A DNA stretch of 64,000 nt from Lepus europaeus (taxonomy: Eukaryota > Chordata > Mammalia > Lagomorpha > Leporidae), in the NCBI RefSeq assembly GCF_033115175.1, contig NC_084850.1:1363024-1427023 (forward strand), given 5' to 3'. The notes under the pieces were generated by a model. That model saw only the letters and a program-made list of their open reading frames with translations. It ran no database searches and had not been told where the DNA came from. Position numbers and translations under genes: made by a program. This document shows, one piece after another, positions 52,173 to 64,000 of the stretch (positions are counted from its first letter, which is position 1; each line of letters starts with the position of its first letter).

Positions 52173-55100
52173 TAGAAAACATGTATGTTTTTGTGCCAAC
52201 CAGGAACCCTGTGAAAGAAACAGAACGGCAACACCACCAAACCAAGATGTTGAAGTAACTCCACATTCCCTGGGGACCGGCGACTGGAAACGCATCCGGT
52301 ATTGCATGCCGCATCCAAACACCACCTGCAGAGTTAAAACAAAAGGGAAATACTATGAGTCTTGAGTGGGGACTGTGTAACATCTCAGTCAACTTCAGGG
52401 CCCTAAGAATAAAATTCCCCAAAACAAGTGTTGATGGTTTGGGGGCACAACTTGTGTTCTAGCCCATTAGCATTTTGCTCGAGGATCAAAGGACCTGACA
52501 GCATATAATCAAATGGGCTTTTCTCTCTCCTATCAACAGCCATGATGTAGGAAAAGTCATTGCGGAAGCTCCTAGCCCAGGTGGGCACTTCAAGCAATCT
52601 GGGGGAAAAGTTTCTGAAAAGCCAAAACCATCTCCCAGGCCTCAGGAAGCTTTCTCCCAGTTGGGGTCCTTGTGGAGGTGGCGCCCCACAGCACTGCTCG
52701 GGGGCAGGCGTCCTCTCACCCTCACCCCAACACTCCTCCCTCTGTGACGAGCTGTTGACCAGAGCTGCTTCTCAGCGGTCAGGGGTGTGACTTTAAACCT
52801 CCCTCAGCACACGCATTTCCCTGTGAGGGCGAGCTGGCCACGTGCCTCTCGGTGATAACGGAGCACTTTGTAGAACCCCTGTGATGAAGAAAATGGATGC
52901 CTGCACCTTTCCATTGGCGGCAGAAAGACGCAGAAGCGTACATATGAGTCTTTCTGTTTTGTCTTCTTTCTTAAGTTTCAAAGGTGCCACTGTGTTCGCG
53001 GTGCTTTTGTAGACTGGGTGAGGATTTACATCTATGCATTGTCCTTGGAGTTTGGTCACTAATCTAATTAGATACATTAATAGAGGTCACACTTTCCCGG
53101 AGAATGCTTTTTCTGTTTTTCTTTTTTGTGCATACAAGTGATCTGTCAATGGTAAAGATCACAAGCATCAGAATCCTGAACTGCCCTCAGTTTTTTCGTA
53201 GCAGGAAAAGAGAATTCGTTTTGACACCTTGCAAACCGTGAGCTACGACATAAACAGACAGGCACCTTCACATTCAAGCGACCAGGGCACTGCCTCTCAA
53301 ATTTGCTTGAACAACAAAGCAGCACCAGCAACCCCTTCGGCAGGCACCTGCGCCCCCCACCCCCATCGTCTACTACTCAGAGAAGGAATCGCAGGAGCGC
53401 CTGAGGCAAGGGCTGTGCAAACGTCCTGGTCTCTAATCCGGGCCTCTACTTGAAGACCAGGGTACAGACTCTCCCTTTCAAAGCACAGCCCCCTTGCACA
53501 GTTCCCACTCAAAGGGGGGCTGTGCTTTGAAAGCTCAGGCCGCCTTTCCTTCAAAGGTGCTGTCACCCCGCAGTCCCTGCTACCTGCCTCAGGGGGGCCG
53601 AGACCTCCAGCCCCCATAGCTCCCAAAAGCACGCACAGAGTACATTAGGCCTACGAAAGTAAGGGTCACCTCCTCGTTGCTGAGGATGAGAGCTCCACAA
53701 TCATTCACACCCTGGCCAGTGAACGAGGCGTGTCTTTTGGTTGGGGATCCTCTGAGGAGCCCTCTGTCCTGCATGAGGACAGAGGGTTGTCGTGCTCACG
53801 AGGTGAGTCGAGTGCTGTGCACCCTGCAAACCACCCGTGCCCTATTGGGCAGATGCCGGGTGCTGTCCACGGGCCAAGGACCATGACTCCGGGCTCTAAG
53901 CCCACGACAGTGCGTTGCGTGTCCGATGGGAGGACTGAGGCAGAGCCTCGTGGGTGGGCACAGAGAAGACTCGGGTGAATTATGCAGCTTAAGGAAAACG
54001 GACACTCACCAGGAGGACAGTGCTACACGTACTTCCCTTAGCACAAGACAGACACAGAAATGCCAAAAAAGCATCCGGAATGGTGAACAGAAACCTCACG
54101 ATGTGGCTACACCACAGAGAGGCGCACGATCGACACGGGACATGAGGGTAGGCGCAACTTGTCAACTCTCGTGAAATATCAGGCAGAGGTCAGGCACGTG
54201 TGTGCATGTGCATGCCCATCTTACTGTATGAAGACTCAGGGGGCAGGGCCTGCAGAATCACACAGAGGTGAGCAAAAGCAAAGCAGGCTTGGCAAAGGCG
54301 TACCACAGAAACCAGGAACGGCGAGACGACACTCGACACTTTCTTGCAGGAATGTTTCATATTCCTGGCAAGACATACTCATTATTAGAACTTGCAACCG
54401 GACGCAGAGCAGCCATAGCCAACTGGAGGCCGAGAAGACAGAGAGCGGAAGCAACATTGGAAAATGATCTACGATATTGAAAAACACCACAAGGCACACT
54501 CCAGTCTGCCAGCACCCCATGGCTGTATGTGGCACTCACTCATGGACACACGCAAGGCACACGGACACACAGAGGCACGACCGCACTACCCATGTGTACA
54601 GCCATCAAGGGGGAAAATCGATGAAATGATCCCGAGGCCAGCACGGGGTGAGGCTGCAAAGAGAGGGCAACAAAGAGGGTCCGGTGTTGTGAGGGGCAGG
54701 CGCAGCCACGTCGGGAGAAAGCCGGGGAGGCACCGCAGCCAGCAAACCCATGGGCATGGAGGAGAAGACCTTAGGAGCGCAGGCCTGGGCTTGAGGAAAG
54801 AGTCAGGCCCAGCTCCGTGAAGGCTCTGCAGGAGGCCACGGAAAGGGCTCATGATCCCCAAGACCCTCCCCCCAGTGATGGCAGGGAGCTGTGAGCTGTT
54901 GAAGGGGTAACGGGATGGGAGAGGAGGGTCTGCTCGAAGCTGGGAGCCTCAACCTCTCTGGAGAGTATACCAGCAATGATTCTGCAGGCACAGGTCTTTC
55001 TGTGGGCCACAGACAGAGCGCTGGGTGCCGAGGGCGGGGGGGGGACGTCCACTACGGACTGCCAGTCTCCAGGGCAATCCCAGGCCGCTCGTCTCTGAAG

Positions 55101-55606
55101 GGTATAAATCGGAAGTAGCCCTTAGAGGACGGGAATCGAGGGTAGGGCACGTCCAGCTCACCTGCCTGCTGGCCTCCTGCCCGCAAGGAAGGCTCTGACT
55201 GGCGGACGCTCTCAGGGAGTCTTAAGGAAGGGGAAGGTAGGGCTGGCAGGGTCACAGTGTCAGAATCAGGGAGCTTCGCGTGGCAGCAGGGCCTGGAGAT
55301 TGGATGCCCTGTGCCTCGAATCTGCTCCATCCTGAAGCGCAGATGGTGACGGAGATGAGACAGCATGTCCTGTCAAGGCGAAACTTCCCTCCTGGGAGCA
55401 CGGAGAACACAGAAAAGACCTGGATCCCCTGCACAGCGTGCACACGTGCAACAGCGCCCTGAGGACATCTGCGACGGAGCGTGCCTGCACTGCTTCTACC
55501 GCCAAGAAGGGGCCCTTACTGACTCGACCTGCACTCACCCAGCTGCAGTGAGAGGCGTGCAGACGGGATATGTGTCTTCTGGAGGACAGATGCTCGGTCC
55601 CCGGGT
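52173..55606. other. Unique sequence, no supported gene
   Basis: Several overlapping short frames occur on both strands, none with recognisable domains. GC content is above that of the L1 regions and no transposon was recognised. Nothing coding can be supported. Confidence 0.5.
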
Positions 55607-55873
55607 GAGCTAGCCAGGGTGGGTAGACTAGGCCCTGGGTGAGCTAGCCAGGGTGAGTAGACTAGGCCCTGGGGGAGCTAGCCAGGGTGTGTAGAGTAGG
55701 CCCTGGGGGAGCTAGCCAGGGTGAGTAGACTAGGCCCTGGGGGAGCTAGCCAGGGTGAGTAGACTAGGCCCCGGGTGAGCTAGCCAGGGTGAGTAGACTA
55801 GGCCCCGGGGGAGCTAGCCAGGGTGAGTAGACTAGGCCCTGGGTGAGCTAGCCAGGGTATGTAGAGTAGGCCC
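55607..55873. repeat. 34-bp minisatellite, eight copies
   Basis: Unit 'gagctagccagggtgagtag' followed by 'actaggccctgggg', at 55607, 55641, 55675, 55709, 55743, 55777, 55811 and 55845. All copies keep 34 bp. Variation is limited to a few sites: gggt or gggg at the end, gagt/gggt/gtgt/tatg, and gact or gagt. Confidence 0.95.
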
Positions 55874-56803
55874 ATCCCCTGGGCCACAGAGTTACACGTC
55901 ACCATTCAGGCTACCCACTGTGTCTGAGCAGTCTCTGGCTTCACAGTTCCCTCTGCTCACCTACTACACCAGACCTCTCATCACCATATGGACTCATACA
56001 AGGAGTGAAGTCCATCATTAAGGGGACGTGCCCCAACCTTGGCTACGCATAGCTGTACGTTCACAGATCCTGGGTGCGGGGGTGATCTGCCCTTTAAAGC
56101 GCTCCGATGGCAAAGCCCTCACACAACGGCTGCCATGGCAGCACCATGAGAGTGCTAGGGAGGGGGGTGGGGAGACACGTTCGTTACTCGATGTCCTCAG
56201 GCCCCCTTCAACAGGAGCTGCTGGCCTCTCTCATCAACAGGTGGGATGAGAGCCCTTCATGGCCCATTAAAAAGGCACCCACTCCCGACACAGGCACACA
56301 CGCTCACACACTCACATTGACGGCAGAAACCTACGGGTTCTGATGTTTCTACAGTTATTCCATGTCTCCAGTCTGTGAATATCCCTGTGAAACGTGTCTG
56401 CTGCCAGGAAGGAATGGCTTGCCCCGGTTGTCATAGAAACCAGAATGTCATCAAAACCTCTGACGCGGGCTTTCTATGGAAACCAGGAAGTGCTAATGCA
56501 TCCTCGGAGCAGAGGTGCCGGTCTCCCTCCCGGCCAGTTCCACCCTGCCCCTCCAGGGACTGAACGCACGAACGAACAAATGATTGCAGACATTACCCAA
56601 AATTCTGCTTGGAGTAGATAGTGGGGGTTGGGGGTGAATTTTCACAAAGTGAGTTGGGGAAGCAGGAACAACAGAAAGCATAAGGGCCGCTGGTCTCTCC
56701 AGAGGCACAGAGTAGGGATCCAGGTTCTGCCGGAACAACGAGGCCAGGCCCATGCCATGCATGAGGGATCCTGGACTCTCTGTCCCTTCAGTGATCTGCA
56801 GAT
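55874..56803. other. Unique sequence, nothing recognised
   Basis: No transposon or coding feature supported between the minisatellite and the next CSINE. Confidence 0.5.
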
Positions 56804-56940
56804 GAGGCCAGTGTTGTGCTGCAGTGGGTAAATCTGCCACCTGCGATGTCGGCATTCCATATGGGAGCAGGCTCAAGTCCCGGCTGCTCCATTCGCAATC
56901 CAGGTCCCTGCTAATGCGCCTGGGCCAGAGTCCAGCCTGC
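56804..56940 (+). mobile_element. CSINE 5' part, + strand (3'-truncated or diverged)
   Basis: 'gaggccagtgttgtgctgca' head and 'caagtcccggctgctccatt' block. The usual tail is missing. Confidence 0.75.
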
Positions 56941-57224
56941 TCCGTGGTGGGGCTCCTGAATGCTGAGGTGGCACGTGATGCCCAGGATCAGCAGTCACGG
57001 GATGCGGTTTGAGACAGTCCTAGCACAGCACTGGTCCCCGGGGGCCACAGAGCAAGACCAAGCCACTCAGCTCCACATGCCACCCACAAAACAAAGCCCA
57101 CATCAGACCCCTTTTGTACCCGTGTGCCAGCTGAATGAAGCGTTAAACTGGCTTCTTTGCCCATCCTACCAACTACTTTCCTGGGGTGCGCAGAGTGGGG
57201 CCAGTTCATGGGACGGCTTCAGAT

Positions 57225-57400
57225 CACAGAGACAGACGTGGGTTTGCCGCACAGCCCCGCCACTCGCTAGCTGTGTGTCTTTCATATCATGCCCTAATGT
57301 CTCTGTTCCCTGGTCTCCCCTTTCAGCACACCCATCACTAAAATCCACACCCTGGAAGGGATGGTTAAAGGCCACAGAAGAAAAGGGGTCTTCAGCCGTG
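57225..57400 (+). mobile_element. MIR SINE, + strand
   Basis: 'cagccccgccactcgctagc', 'tgtgtgtctttcatatcatg' and 'ccctggtctcccctttcagc' follow the MIR core and 3' order (gctgtgtga..., cctcag...). The open frame at 56960-57739 runs through it and into the AT repeat, so it is not a gene. Confidence 0.55.
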
Positions 57401-57685
57401 CCTGAACGGTTACTTGGTGGAGTGGAACCCTGGTTGTGGTCCCCAAGAACCTGTTCTGGGGACCCAAGAGGTCTTCCTTTCCCAGTGCAGCATCTGAGCA
57501 GGCAGAAGGCACCCACCCTTCATTGGAAGCAGCCCACCAGGGCAGGAGGTGGAACGAAGCAGCAGCTATATGTTACTCCATCTGACAGACCCGAAAGAGT
57601 TTTGCAAAAAATGGAAACGGTCTCCCGGACATTTATGTACTTTATTTCATTTATTTCCAAAAATAGGCATTTTTCCCATCAACGC

Positions 57686-57689
<4 letters not shown>

Positions 57690-57732
<43 letters not shown>

Positions 57733-57800
57733 TAGATAGATATGTATATATATGTTTATATATATATGTGTATACACACACACAGACACACACATACACA
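57690..57800. repeat. (AT)n plus GATA/CACA microsatellite
   Basis: About 19 AT units (57690-57728), then 'agatagatagata', imperfect 'tatatatgt' and a CACA run to about 57798. Confidence 0.95.
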
Positions 57801-57900
57801 TAAATAGGCACAACTTTGCTAAACAAGTATTTTAAAAGTTCATTGCCTAAGTGTTTTTTTTCCAAAACCACTTGTTTTTATTTATCATTGTACTTTTTTC

Positions 57901-58220
57901 AAAAAGATTTATTTATTTGAAAGAGTTACAGAGAGAGGGAGAGACAGAGAGAGGTTGATCTTCCATTCACTGGTTCGCTCGCAGATGGCTACAATTCTCA
58001 GGGCTGGGCCAGGATGCAGCCAGGAGCCACCAGCTTCTTCCAGTACTCCCAGCGGCTGGAAGTGGCCCACGCACTTAGGCCGTCTCTTCTGCTGCTTTCC
58101 TCAGGCCATTGACATGGAGCTGGATTTGGAAGTAGAGCAGCTCAGAAGTGAACCAGCACCCGTGTGGGATGCAGGCCTCCCAGGCGGCAGCTTTACCCAC
58201 TGCATCAAAACATCGGCTCC
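57901..58220 (-). mobile_element. CSINE, - strand
   Basis: 'aaaaagatttatttatttga' tail to 'cactgcatcaaaacatcggc' head. Composite D inserted exactly at its head end. Confidence 0.9.
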
Positions 58221-59110
58221 GGCTCTCCCAGGCCAGCCAAGTAATGAAAGTCAACAGAGTGCCTTCCCCTAGGAGGTTCACACCTCCCTTAGGATATACC
58301 CCATGTGAAGAGATAGGTAGGTCTGGGCCTCTTAACTTACAAGGCCTAAAGCCCAACAGATTATTATCAAGCCCCTTCTATCAGGTTCTATTTGCCTCTC
58401 AATCAGAAAACTTAATTGTAGCTTAGACAGCACCTTTCTTAGCTCCTCTAATAATGACTCTGTCCTTTGTTCTAGGCCCTGTCTAGTGCACTTGGGCCTC
58501 ATTCCTTTGTAATCATAACCTCTACTCTACCACCAATGGCTCTGCTCCCAACCTGTGTGTACTGATGGTCCTCTTCCCCACTTAATGCTGTATAATTGTT
58601 CAAACCTGGTAAATGCCACTCTTAGGATCATTGGTTACTATCCTCACTCTGTCTTTTATGACCTTGTCTAAATATGATCAGAGTCGGCAAACTTGGAAGG
58701 CTTCCATAGCCTTGGCAACTCATGATGACAGCCTAGGGTGGTTACTGGCGCCATAAACTAGAATGTCAATTTGTTGGGTCAACAACAAGAGCCACTGTGC
58801 ACTTGCTCCTCATGTGGGATCTCTGTCCTTAATGTACTGTACATTTTGATTTAATGCTATAACTAGTACTCAAACAGTATGTTTCACTTTGTGTTTCTAT
58901 GTGGGTGCAAAGTGTTGAAATCTTTATACTAAATTGATCTTCTGTATATAAAGAGAATTGAAAATGAATCCTGATGTGAATGGAAGGGGAGAGGGAGTGG
59001 GAGAGGGGAGGGTTGTGGGTGGGAGGGAAGTTATGGGAGGGGGATGCCATTGTAATCCATAAGCTGTACACTGGAAATTTATATTCATTAAATAAAAGTT
59101 AAAAAAAAAA
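58221..59110 (+). mobile_element. Composite L1/ERV/L1 retrotransposon, copy D (5'-truncated)
   Basis: Begins in the protease-like part ('cagccaagtaatgaaagtca') and continues through the same 'acctcccttaggatatacccc' middle to the L1 3' UTR and a poly(A). TSD 'aaaacatcggctcc' at 58207-58220 and 59111-59124. It is therefore a third, separate insertion of the composite family. Confidence 0.92.
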
Positions 59111-59148
59111 AAAACATCGGCTCCAAATCTTATCTATTTCCCATATGG

Positions 59149-59466
59149 TTTATTTTACTTATTTGAAAGGTGTAGTGACAGAGAGGGAGGGGCAGAAAAA
59201 GAGATCTTCCACTGGCTGTGGTTCACTCCCCAAATGACCACAAATGCTGGGGCTCAGCCAGGCTGAAGCCATGAGCTGGAACACCATGAGTGACTGTCAC
59301 TCCAGTGGCAGGGTCTTGAGCATCCGGACATCTGCTGCTGCCTTCCCGGGGCAATAGCAAGAAGCTGGATCAGAAGCAGAGCAGCTGGGACCCGAACCAG
59401 TGCTCCCAGATTGGATGATAGCCTCCACAGGGCAGCTTAACCTGCCGTGCCACAAAGCGGGCCCCG
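59149..59466 (-). mobile_element. CSINE, - strand
   Basis: 'ttattttacttatttgaaag' to 'gccacaaagcgggcccc'. The next 59467-60143 has no supported feature. Confidence 0.88.
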
Positions 59467-60143
59467 ACACACAGACTTTATGATGCTGGCCCGAGTTCTC
59501 TGATTGGGCAAAACCTGGCTCTCATTAACCGGCTGCCAGAGGCAGACGTGTGGAGAAATGGGAGAAAGAGACAGAAAGTCCAGGAAGGCACAAAGTGTAC
59601 TTACTGAGGCGACTCAGGGACAGAACCGGCAGCCACGAGACATAAGATCTTTGCTCCGCGAGGCAGGAGAGAAAGGATTTCAAAAGGCAAACGTGGCTTA
59701 CGGTGACCACAGTGCACCTGGACATTCTCAGGAGACAGTCATGCTCCAGGGCATCAGAGCAGAGCAGCAGGTTATCCTAACGGGTAACATCATGACCTCC
59801 AGGCTCACCTAAAGTGTGTGATGGTGGATATGACTGAGATGGCGGCAGCCATGTCAGCCTGGGTTCCCTACAAACTCCTATGTTTGCTACTTAAAAGTTG
59901 CTCACTGAAGACAAATTCACGCAAGCTCAGATTTGCCCTTGGAAGTGCGCCATTCAGTGGCATTCAGTCACTTCAGAATCCTGGGACACCCTGACCTCCA
60001 TCAATTCCCACCAGGTTCCCAGGAGTCCCACAGGAAATCTTGATTCCATCAAGCGGTCCTTTCTCACTCCCACCTCCCCCCAGTCCCTGACGTCCACCAC
60101 CACACTGCTCTGCAACCTGATTGGACTGCAAGAGTCAGGCTTC

Positions 60144-60402
60144 TGGGGCTGGTGCTGTGGCCCAGTAGCCTAATCCTCCCCCTGTGGTGCCGGCATTCCA
60201 TATGGGTGCCAGTTTGTGTTCTGGCTGCTCCCCTTCCAATCCAGCTCTCTGCTAGTGGCCTGGAAAAGCAGTGGAGGATGGCCCAAGTCCTTGGGTCCCT
60301 GCTCACACGTAAGAGACCTTGCGGAAGCTCCTGGTTCATGGCTTCAGATCATCCCAGTTTGGCCACTGCTGGACATTTGCGCAGTGAATGCGCGGATGGA
60401 AG

Positions 60403-60447
<45 letters not shown>

Positions 60448-60500
60448 CCACTCACTGTCTGTAATCCTACCTCTCAAATAAATAAATAAAATATTTTAAA
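60144..60500 (+). mobile_element. CSINE, + strand
   Basis: Head 'tggggctggtgctgtggccc', (CT)n at about 60405-60440, 'aataaataaataaaat' tail. TSD around 'gtcaggcttc' on both sides. Confidence 0.92.
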
Positions 60501-60684
60501 AACAAGTCAGGCTTCCACGATTTTTCAAAAACATACAGACATAGAATCTTTGACCCTCAGTGTCTGCCTCCTATTACTTCAAATGATTTCAAGATGCATC
60601 CAATTGTTGTAACACATGTCTGGACATTCTGTCTCATTTGTGGCTGCATCATATTCCATGGTGCAAACAGGCCCTATTTATTTT

Positions 60685-61327
60685 TTGTTAAGAATTTTAC
60701 TTATTTATTTGAGAGGTAGAGTTACCGGGGGGGGGGGATGGGCTTTCATCTGCTGATTCACTTCCCAAATGACCACCAAAGACCAGAAACGGGCTGATCC
60801 AAAGCCACAACCCAGGAGCTTCCTCTGCTTCTCCCATGAGTGTGCAGGTGTCCAACCACTTGAGCCATCTTCTTTTTTTTTTAAGATTTATTTATTTGAA
60901 ATACAGTTACAGAGAGGGGCAGAGACACAGAGAGGTATTCCATTCGCTGGTTCACTCCCCAGTTGGCTACAATAGCTGGAGCTGCGCTGATCCGAAGCCA
61001 GGAGCTTCCTCCGGGTCTCTCACATGGGTGCGGGGGCCCAAGGACTTGGGTCATCCTCCACTGCCTTCCCAGGCCATAGCAGACAGCTGGATCCGAAGAG
61101 GAGCAGCTGGGGCTAGAACCTGGAGCCCATATGGGTCGCCGGCGCCTCAGGCCAGGGCTTTAACCAGCTGCACTACAGCACCAGCCCCAGGGCCATTTTC
61201 TACTTCTTTCTCAGGCCACTAGCAGAGTGCTGGTTCAGAAGAGGGGCATCCAGGACACGAATTGGCACCCGAATGGAGGCCACAGCCACAGGCAAAGGCT
61301 CAGCGCACTACACCACAGAGCTGGCCT
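60685..61327 (-). mobile_element. CSINE, - strand, split by another CSINE
   Basis: The tail half is 60685-60871 (with a G run at 60727-60735). The head half resumes at about 61190 and ends 'ctacaccacagagctggcc'. 'gccatcttct' and 'gccattttct' at the break are the TSD of the inner SINE. Confidence 0.82.
60872..61189 (-). mobile_element. CSINE, - strand, nested inside another CSINE
   Basis: 'ttttaagatttatttatttg' tail to 'cactacagcaccagccccag' head, in the same orientation as its host SINE. Confidence 0.92.
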
Positions 61328-61428
61328 ACTGTATATGGTTTAATCTCTACACCAAATGGGGAAAAGTTGGCATGCTTCCACTTGGCCCTCGGGAAGTGCT
61401 TCTGTGGACGTGCAGAAAAACTCACGGA

Positions 61429-61741
61429 GGGGGCCAGTGTGGTGGAATGGGGGGATAAACCATCACCTGCACTGGCATCCCACATGAGCAATGGTTTGAG
61501 TTCCAGCAGCTCCCCTCCCAACACAGCTCTCCATGCTAATGTCCTGGGAAAGCAGCAGAGGATGGCCAAGTGCTTGGGCCCTTGCACCCACGTGGGAGAC
61601 CTGGATGGAGTTCTTGGCACTTGGTTTCAGCCTGGTCTAGCCCTGGCTGTTGTGGCCATTTGGGTAGTGAGGCATCAGATGGAAGCGCTCTCTCCCTCCC
61701 TCTCCCGTTCCCCTTCCATTCAAACAAATACACTTTAAAAA
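61429..61741 (+). mobile_element. CSINE, + strand
   Basis: Head 'gggggccagtgtggtggaat'; the tail is short ('caaacaaatacactttaaa'). Confidence 0.85.
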
Positions 61742-62089
61742 ATACCAGAAACACGTATTGGCTCGGACACCCCTTGGTACCTTCTTTTGTACAGGCTTGG
61801 GAGTGGAAAGTGTTATGTTAATTTCATGCTTGATGTTTGGGGGAGCTACCAGACTGTCTTGTGCAGAAGCTGCCTCATTTTGAAGCCCCACCAGCAATGC
61901 GTAAAGCTCACAACTTCCCCACATCGTCATTTTCTTGTTTCCACAGGGAAAGGCATTAAGCGCTGAATTGTGGCTGACTTGCATGTCCCTGATGTATAAA
62001 GATGTGAGCATGTTTTCTGCGCTCCTTACACCCTAGCTGATGCATGGACCAGCCTCTGCTTCTTGCTGGAACCACTCTTTCTTTCTTCT

Positions 62090-62440
62090 TTTTTTTTTAA
62101 GTTGAATTTCTTTTTTTTTTCCACAGGCAGAGTGGATAGTGAGAGAGAGACACAGAGAGAAAGGTCTTCCTTTTTGCCGCTGGTTCACCCTCCAATGGCC
62201 GCTGCGGCCGGCGCATCTCGCTGATCCGAAGCCAGGAGCCAGGTGCTTCTCCTGGTCTCCCATGTGGGTGCAGGGCCCAAGGACTTGGGCCATCCTCTAC
62301 TGCCTTCCCGGGCCATAGCAGAGAGCTGGCCTGGAAGAGGGGCAACCAGGTTTGAATCCAGCGCCCCAACCGGGACTAGAACCCAGTGTGCCGGCGCTGC
62401 AAGGCGGAGGATTAGCCTGTTAAGCCACGGCGCCGGCCTG
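62090..62440 (-). mobile_element. CSINE (younger subfamily), - strand
   Basis: 'ttccacaggcagagtggata' to 'ttaagccacggcgccggcc'. TSD near 'ggaaccactctttc' (62069) and 'ggaaccaccctttc' (62440). The following 62443-63404 has no supported feature. Confidence 0.93.
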
Positions 62441-63404
62441 GAACCACCCTTTCCATCCTCACTCAGCTGTCGAGCTCCTCCTCATACCTCAAGACCCATC
62501 ACCAATACGTCTTCTGGTGAGAAATGCTCTAAAAGCCAGACATTCACCAGCAGTCCATTGAGACTAGGGACAAGGAAATGAAGCATGAACCATGCAGGCT
62601 GTCAAACGGCCCTGGCAAATCTTAGCACCAACGCTCTGGTAAGATCAGTGAGAAAGTGTTTTGTCATTAGCATGGGTCATTAGAGCGAGGAACTGGGCAA
62701 TGGACTGACTGACTGCAAGGCCAGCCATTCACAATGTGCTCTACTAGGCACGAGCATGGAGACAAGTCATGGAATCTCGTCCTTCCACGGGGAGTTTTCT
62801 GTAGATTATCTGTTGGAGCACATGTTACCATCTCCTGATATTCCCAATAATCAGCTCTGTCAGTAGCTGCATGCCAACGTGACAGAGATCAATCTCCAGA
62901 AACGTGTGTCACAAAATAGGGAAATGGGAGGTAATCTTGGGTGAAGGCCACTCTAGGAAACCACATTCAATCATGTAAAGACACAATGAACGGTCTGTAA
63001 TGTAGGAGCAGATCCTGTCCTTGGATAAGAATTGAAAGATGTCGGTTTGACTTTCCTGCCAAACTTCAACATGGATGTGGGGAATGAGCCCACCTGAGAC
63101 CAACCACCCACCAAAGGATTGCTTCAGATACATGAAGGCAGCAGAAAGCAAGGTGTTTATTGAAACCTGGTCTCAAGCGTGGTGGCCAGCAGGTGGAAGC
63201 AGGTGGCACTCTCCACAGGTTACATTCCTTTTATCCCTAGGGCGTGGAGATCCCTTCCCCCAGTTCCTCACTGGTTGAGCAAATTTGGAGGCACAATCGA
63301 AACACAATACAATGCCTAAACAAAGGCAGAGAGGCAATGGAGGTTGGGTATTGCTGAGCACGTAGTACAGAGGAAGGGGAGTTTACACTGCATTGGTAGC
63401 CAAA

Positions 63405-63738
63405 TTTTTTAAAATAAAGATTTATTTATTTGAAAGGCAGAGTTACACACAGAGAGAAGGAAAGGCAGAGGGATAGTTCTTCCATCTGCTGGGTCACTCC
63501 CCAATTGGCGCAACACCCGGAGTTGTGCCTATCCCAAGCCAGGAGCCAGGAGTTTCTTCCAGGTCTCCCACGTGGGTGCAGGGGCCCAAGCACTAGGGCC
63601 ATCTTCTTCTGCTTTCCCAGGCCAAAGAATAGAGCTGGATCACAAGTGGAGCAGCTGGGACTGGAACCGGCGCCTGTATGGAAAGCCAGCATCACAGATG
63701 GCAGCTTTACCCACTATGCCACGGTTCCAGCGCCGACC
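63405..63738 (-). mobile_element. CSINE, - strand
   Basis: 'aaagatttatttatttgaaa' to 'ccacggttccagcgccgacc'. The last ~260 bases of the window contain nothing recognised. Confidence 0.92.
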
Positions 63739-64000
63739 CGGTCATATTTTTCTTCAGAGGCTGTTTTTTTCTTTCTCCACTCTCCGCCCGTCATGAGGAG
63801 AGTGGGTGCCAGTGAGTATGGCAGTCCCACTGAACTTCTGAGTCCTCCATGACCCCCTTTTGCACTGCTGATGTAAAATGACTCCCACTGCCTGAATCGA
63901 GATTTTCTACCAGACTCAGTCTAAGTTTCACTTGTTCTAAGATTACTTTGATAACATTTCACACAGTGGCTGTTATAAGAGGAAAAGCGAGAGAGATTTT

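Larger units (their letters stand above)
60541..62035 (-). mobile_element. Old L1 ORF2 3' remnant, - strand, in pieces
   Basis: 'tggctgcatcatattccatgg' style sequence at about 60642, and 'ccaccagcaatgcgtaaagc' followed by 'gacttgcatgtccctgatgt' at 61889-61993, are the inverse of the L1 ORF2 C-terminal region. CSINEs occupy most of the interval between. Highly decayed. Confidence 0.5.

Noticed and set aside
52173-55606. Many 60-120-codon frames in the GC-richer unique region
   Set aside because: They overlap on both strands, lack domains or splice-consistent ends, and are expected by chance at this GC content.
55607-55873. Regular spaced repeats that could suggest a CRISPR array
   Set aside because: The units are contiguous with no unique spacers, and the genome is mammalian. 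It is a minisatellite.
56960-57739. 259-codon open frame
   Set aside because: It runs through a MIR and ends in translated AT microsatellite (YIYIYI), has no domain, and its composition is not protein-like.

Overview
This window is mammalian nuclear DNA from a lagomorph, most probably rabbit or hare. About 28 copies of the lagomorph tRNA-derived C-repeat (CSINE) lie on both strands, and there are several generations of LINE-1 (L1) with rabbit-type 3' ends. There are no bacterial operons, rRNA, CRISPR or phage features. One protein gene is convincing: an intronless 1753-codon reading frame on the minus strand (36133-41394) of the PWWP3A/PWWP3B (MUM1/MUM1L1) chromatin-protein family. In human PWWP3B and PWWP4 are X-linked, so an X location is likely but unproven.

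Layout. 1-10.9 kb: CT-rich low-complexity DNA, old L1, MaLR-type LTR pieces, one MER5-type DNA transposon and CSINEs. 10.97-18.64 kb: an unusual composite retrotransposon with perfect 17-bp target-site duplications (TSDs). It has an L1 5' UTR and ORF1, no ORF2, a middle block carrying a decayed retroviral gag-zinc-knuckle/protease fragment, and an L1 3' end. 18.7-21.6 kb: mostly unique DNA with one possible exon, then CSINEs. 21.6-33.7 kb: one old L1 split by five CSINEs, an antisense L1 tail, and a second composite copy whose 5' end is fused to a nearly complete U6 snRNA. 34.4-43.7 kb: an island almost free of recognisable transposons, holding the PWWP gene. 43.7-50.8 kb: a full-length dead L1 with 12-bp TSDs. 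50.8-56.8 kb: mostly unique DNA with an eight-copy 34-bp minisatellite. 56.8-64 kb: dense CSINEs, a MIR, an AT repeat, a third (5'-truncated) composite copy and an old antisense L1.

How it fits together. L1 supplied the machinery in trans: it moved the CSINEs, the ORF2-less composite family and the U6 chimera. The composite is the best candidate for a previously undescribed system. Three separate insertions with their own TSDs show the same L1/retroviral/L1 architecture, and two of them share the same 1-nt ORF1 lesion, so the family appears to have spread as a non-autonomous element. The second highlight is the PWWP gene. About 28 in-frame units of roughly 38 residues (a higher-order period of four units, about 150 residues) sit between the conserved N-terminal module and the PWWP domain, making the protein about 2.5 times the length of human PWWP3B.
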